Below, piece after piece: positions 61,501 through 64,000 of a stretch of 64,000 bases of DNA (position 1 is its first letter; each line of letters opens with the position of its first letter). Under the pieces are notes generated by a model. That model searched no databases. It worked only from the letters and a program-made list of their open reading frames with translations, and was not told where the DNA came from. The DNA comes from Saccharofermentans sp. (GTDB lineage: Bacteria > Bacillota > Clostridia > Saccharofermentanales > Saccharofermentanaceae). Where the stretch lies: NCBI GenBank assembly GCA_024688685.1, contig JAILDX010000034.1, positions 1 to 64,000 of the forward strand, given 5' to 3'. A program made the position numbers and the translations under genes.

Positions 61501-61798
61501 AGCAAAGATTAAGACCGGACTGTCCGCCCAAATTAGGCAATAATGCATCCGGTCTTTCCTTCTCGATGATCTGTGTAAGTCTCTTTACGTTAAGCGGTTC
61601 AATATAGGTCCTGTCTGCAATTCCGGGATCCGTCATGATCGTAGCAGGGTTACTGTTAACCAGAACGATCTCATAGCCGAGCTTCCTCAGCGCCTTGCAG
61701 GCCTGGGTTCCCGAATAGTCAAACTCACATGCCTGACCGATAATGATAGGGCCTGAACCGATAATAAGGATTTTGTTGATGTCGTCTCTCTTGGACAT
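58580..61798 (-). CDS. carB: Carbamoyl-phosphate synthase large subunit
   Basis: This enzyme assembles carbamoyl phosphate from bicarbonate, ATP and ammonia for pyrimidine and arginine synthesis. The 1072 residues contain two ATP-grasp halves, each with its own N-lobe ([21 protein letters not shown] and [20 protein letters not shown]), the phosphate loops ([14 protein letters not shown] and [13 protein letters not shown]) and a C-terminal allosteric MGS domain ([11 protein letters not shown]). The length is normal. GGAGGTG precedes the ATG. No small subunit (carA) is in the window, so it lies elsewhere or is missing from this locus. Confidence 0.97.
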   Translation of the reverse strand: [1072 protein letters not shown]

Positions 61799-61948
61799 AA
61801 TTAATCACCTCCGCTTTTTTATCCTATTAAATATATCACATTATATTTGTAATAAGAATGACATTTTTAGAGAAGAAGTATCAGTAGCAGATGCGACTGC
61901 CTTACGAGTGTGTTATGCGGACTTGCGCACAGCTATTTTTCTGTTCAA

Positions 61949-62045
61949 AATCCGACTCAGGTCGGATTTTTACACTAAGATTAGCATTATTCGACTGAGA
62001 AACCTTGATTTTCCATTAAGAATCCGACCTGAGTCGGAATTTTTA
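61949..62045. repeat. Pair of inverted hairpins (CCGACTCAGGTCGG)
   Basis: Hairpin 1, TCCGAC-TCAG-GTCGGA (61951-61966), is flanked by AAAA and TTTTT, so it can terminate in both directions. Hairpin 2, TCCGAC-CTGA-GTCGGA (62023-62038), is the exact reverse complement of hairpin 1 in its core 14 bases and is followed by TTTTT on the plus strand. The two face each other 56 bases apart. They lie between carB and the cupin gene, and either may end the cupin operon. The double inverted arrangement also fits the ends of a very small mobile element. Confidence 0.7.
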
Positions 62046-62140
62046 TGGAAAAATTTTATCCATAACTATCGGAAATCATAGATTATATAGATTAATTCAC
62101 TGCATAAAAGAGAATCGTTTTGTTCACCTGAGAATCATTT

Positions 62141-62193
62141 GTTACACAGACTGTTACACAAAAAACGATTTCAAAAGCTTTTTTGTGTAACAA
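62141..62193 (-). repeat. TTACACAAAAA palindromic repeat, copy 3
   Basis: Read on the minus strand, the arms TGTTACACAAAAAA and TTTTTTGTGTAACA form a perfect 14-base inverted repeat around CGATTTCAAAAGC, i.e. the TTTGAAAT core, followed by the tail GTCTGTGTAAC as in copies 1 and 2. It is not followed by a U-tract in either direction, so it is not a terminator. Confidence 0.8.
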
Positions 62194-62238
62194 AGCTAAC
62201 AGATTGCCGGTGGGCATAGTCGCACCAGGCGCCCTTTC

Positions 62239-62565
62239 CTACTTGATCACTGCGAAAAACACCAGATCTTCACTCTCGCTGCAGTTCATCAGGCTGTGGC
62301 TGTGCCCGTCTGCGCAATAGTGAACGTTCCCGGGAACTGCAGGGCACTCAACCCCGTCAGACAGCTCGATACCGGAGCCGGAAATAATATAGATAGTCTC
62401 TGCGTTGCCTTCGTGCGTGTGATATCCGATCGACGAGCCGGGCGTAAGCCTGCCCATCATCATCTTGCCGTTTCCGTCAACAACAGCCTTGTTGAAAAAC
62501 ACGCCCTTGCCGCCCTTGAACTCAGGGTTCTCCTTCCATTCGATCGCATTATAGTCAATAACCAT
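62239..62565 (-). CDS. Cupin-domain protein
   Basis: The 108-residue single-domain cupin has the two conserved motifs: GYHTHEGNAETIYIISGSG (motif 1, with the metal-binding His and Glu) and PGNVHYCADGHSHSL (motif 2, with the metal-binding His). Single cupins of this type serve as isomerases, epimerases or small-molecule sensors; the substrate is unknown. It shares one base with the start of the next gene and is probably the last gene of the operon beginning with the RND permease. Confidence 0.92.
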   Translation of the reverse strand: MVIDYNAIEWKENPEFKGGKGVFFNKAVVDGNGKMMMGRLTPGSSIGYHTHEGNAETIYIISGSGIELSDGVECPAVPGNVHYCADGHSHSLMNCSESEDLVFFAVIK

Positions 62566-63029
62566 TACAGTATCTCCTCCATGTAGGTTTTCATGGGTCT
62601 CATGCCCAAAGAATCATAAAAAGCGCGTGCGTCAGGGTTGCACTCCCAGACGTTCAGCGTGACATTGTAGCACCCGATCTTGCGGGCATAGCCGACAGCG
62701 TACTCGTATAATGAACGCCCGATGTGCTGTCCCCTGCACGTTCCGTCAACGCACAGGTCGTCAATGTACAGCGTCTTGTGATCGACGATGACATTGTCGC
62801 CGGCCGACTCCTCAATGATGCAGAAACAGTAACCCTGCACGATGCCTGCATCATCCTCCGACACAAACACCGGGCGGTTATCGTCCTCGAAAATATCAAG
62901 TATCTGCGGGTCAGTGTACTTGCGTCCGATCTTGAAGATATCAGGTCTGCCGATATGGTGTACCAGATCTACCTGATCAAGAAGGTGTTTCACTCGATCC
63001 AGGTCGCGTGCCTGCGCTCTCCTGATCAT
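62565..63029 (-). CDS. GNAT family acetyltransferase
   Basis: The 154-residue protein matches the GNAT fold: MIRRAQARDLDRVKHLLDQV at the N-terminus, the beta-4/beta-5 segment LYIDDLCVDGTCRGQHIGRSLYEYA with the acetyl-CoA pyrophosphate loop RGQHIG, and CYNVTLNVWECNPDARAFYDSLGM with the conserved Tyr/Phe. The acceptor substrate is unknown. AAAGGAGGAGACGA lies directly before the ATG, yet this ribosome binding site and start are inside the permease coding sequence (53-base overlap). Confidence 0.92.
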   Translation of the reverse strand: MIRRAQARDLDRVKHLLDQVDLVHHIGRPDIFKIGRKYTDPQILDIFEDDNRPVFVSEDDAGIVQGYCFCIIEESAGDNVIVDHKTLYIDDLCVDGTCRGQHIGRSLYEYAVGYARKIGCYNVTLNVWECNPDARAFYDSLGMRPMKTYMEEIL

Positions 63030-64000
63030 TCGTCTCCTCCTTTACAGCAGGTTCTTCTGAACCTGATACATTAGAACCGGACTCACTGTAATCGCCAACC
63101 GCAGCCACTCCGGCCGCCTCAACAGCACCTGCCGCTTCAGCGACACCGGCACCGGCGATCTCCTTCTCCTTCAGCTCCTTAAGGAACTGCGCAGCATCAT
63201 CAACCGCTTCTTCAAGGTCATCGCCGACGTCAACGTTCATCGGCTGGCGCTTGAACAGGATATCGTACATGATCGGAACGATATAGAGCGTCATCAATGT
63301 CGCGTAAAGGAGACCGGCTGCGATAACTACTGACATACCGCGGCCGAGCTGTGACGACATGCCTGTACCGAAGATCATCATCGACATAGCGAGGATCGTC
63401 GTAAGAGCTGTCATAAGGATAGGCCTCATACGCGTCTTGCCTGTCGCAACGAGAGCGTCCCATCGCTCCATTCCGCCTATTCGCAGCTGGTTAACATAGT
63501 CGACGAACACGATACCGTTATTAACGACTGTACCCATCAGGATTACGAAACCGAGCATCGACAACATTGACAGCTGTATGCCGCCGGCAACGAGGCCTAA
63601 CATACCGCCCGTAAACGCAAGCGGGATAGTGAACATGATAATGAAAGGTGACAGCAGGCTCTGAAACTGAGCGACCATGATGAGATAGATGAACAACAGC
63701 GCAAGTGCGGCCATCTGAACCATCTGCCATACCATTTCCATGACTTCGCTGGACTCACCTGCGATCTCGATATCGTAACCGTCGGGGATCGTCTTAGCGT
63801 ATTCCTGGATCTTCGGCTCGAGTTCACGTGACAGAAGCGTTGTGTTGTATCCTTCTGCAGTCGATGAGGATACTGTTACATAGTGCGTGAGGTTCTCACG
63901 TCTCATTGAGTTGGATGACTTTGTCTCGATAACCTCAGCAAACTCTGAGAGCTTGTGGATCTTTGTCTCCTCCTCTTCCTCATCGGATTCATTATCTTCA
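62977..64000 (-). CDS. RND efflux transporter permease, C-terminal part
   Basis: The frame is open to the right edge, so the gene starts outside the window. The visible C-terminal third is an RND (AcrB/MmpL-like) permease: an acidic loop (EDNESDEEEEE), the porter-domain strand NLTHYVTVSSSTAEG, then helices with LIMVAQFQSLLSPFIIMFTIPLAFTGGM, VVNNGIVFVDYVNQLRIGG and TRMRPILMTALTTILAM. The protein would expel substrates with proton counterflow. The last 75 residues are an Ala/Glu/Gly-rich, probably disordered cytosolic tail that overlaps the GNAT gene. An N-terminal half, membrane-fusion partner and regulator are not in view. Confidence 0.93.
   Translation of the reverse strand, partial: EDNESDEEEEETKIHKLSEFAEVIETKSSNSMRRENLTHYVTVSSSTAEGYNTTLLSRELEPKIQEYAKTIPDGYDIEIAGESSEVMEMVWQMVQMAALALLFIYLIMVAQFQSLLSPFIIMFTIPLAFTGGMLGLVAGGIQLSMLSMLGFVILMGTVVNNGIVFVDYVNQLRIGGMERWDALVATGKTRMRPILMTALTTILAMSMMIFGTGMSSQLGRGMSVVIAAGLLYATLMTLYIVPIMYDILFKRQPMNVDVGDDLEEAVDDAAQFLKELKEKEIAGAGVAEAAGAVEAAGVAAVGDYSESGSNVSGSEEPAVKEETNDQESAGTRPGSSETPS

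Noticed and set aside
62152..62192. Terminator for the cupin operon
   Set aside because: The stem is perfect but no U-tract follows in either direction; the same sequence recurs elsewhere as a repeat family.
1..64000. tRNA or rRNA genes
   Set aside because: No cloverleaf with a GGTTCRANNC T-arm or rRNA-like sequence was recognised by reading; a tRNAscan-type run was not possible.

Overview
The window looks like a chromosomal segment from a Gram-positive, low-to-moderate GC anaerobe of the Clostridia (Firmicutes/Bacillota). Grounds seen in the sequence: strong AGGAGG-type ribosome binding sites, frequent TGnTATAAT extended -10 promoters, a DUF6472 mini-protein (known to me only from Clostridia), a MetH whose activation domain is a separate gene, an ECF S component with a DUF4430 protein, several CPBP proteases, and prfA next to a sua5/ywlE-type gene. 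No rRNA, tRNA, CRISPR array or prophage was seen. Genus cannot be decided from the sequence alone.

Layout. 1-456: promoter end of an IS256-type element and three intergenic repeats. 457-2861: ABC transporter pair. 2851-4079 (-): CPBP protease and a small membrane protein. 4248-5216: ThiD/ribokinase-like protein with degenerate active site. 5685-6911 (-): prmA and a DUF6472 gene. 6931-8619 (-): receptor-like kinase lacking its N-lobe. 8851-9885 (-): gap. 10037-16330 (-): PPC-domain protein, trmB, CDF transporter, membrane protein, EAL phosphodiesterase, YunG-like protein. 16335-21349 (-): HIT protein, alaS, WYL regulator, small helical protein. 21543-25366 (+): flavin oxidoreductase plus DUF2298 membrane protein behind a palindromic operator. 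25326-26175 (-): XRE/PIN toxin-antitoxin pair. 26241-29994 (-): GH32-like protein without its nucleophile, then serA and a class V aminotransferase. 30249-31583 (+): SLC45-type sugar transporter. 31593-31793 (-): pilin-like protein.

31883-36888 (-) reads as one B12/methionine operon: DUF4430 protein, ECF S component, metF, MetH reactivation protein, metH. 37232-39367 (-) encodes the most unusual protein here: a Csx1/TM1812-like CARF-HEPN candidate with an RGG-box-like tail and no CRISPR locus nearby. 39404-45026 (-): MATE pump, Sua5 fused to a phosphatase-like domain, prfA, a membrane-anchored protein and an SseB-like protein. 45047-51440 (-): AEC carrier, glpK, malQ and two tandem lipoprotein paralogues. 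51523-53133 (+): prfC. 53408-58487 (-): GH16 glucanase lipoprotein, pepT, two tandem CPBP proteases behind LytTR-like direct repeats, nudC. 58580-61798 (-): carB. 62239-64000 (-): cupin, GNAT acetyltransferase, and the C-terminal part of an RND permease.

Two repeat families recur. One has GGGACGGTTCTGAA-type inverted ends and four copies: it supplies in-frame protein sequence in two genes and fills the whole gap between prfC and the GH16 gene. The other is a roughly 50-base palindrome with TTACACAAAAA arms and a TTTGAAAT core, in three copies near both ends of the window.
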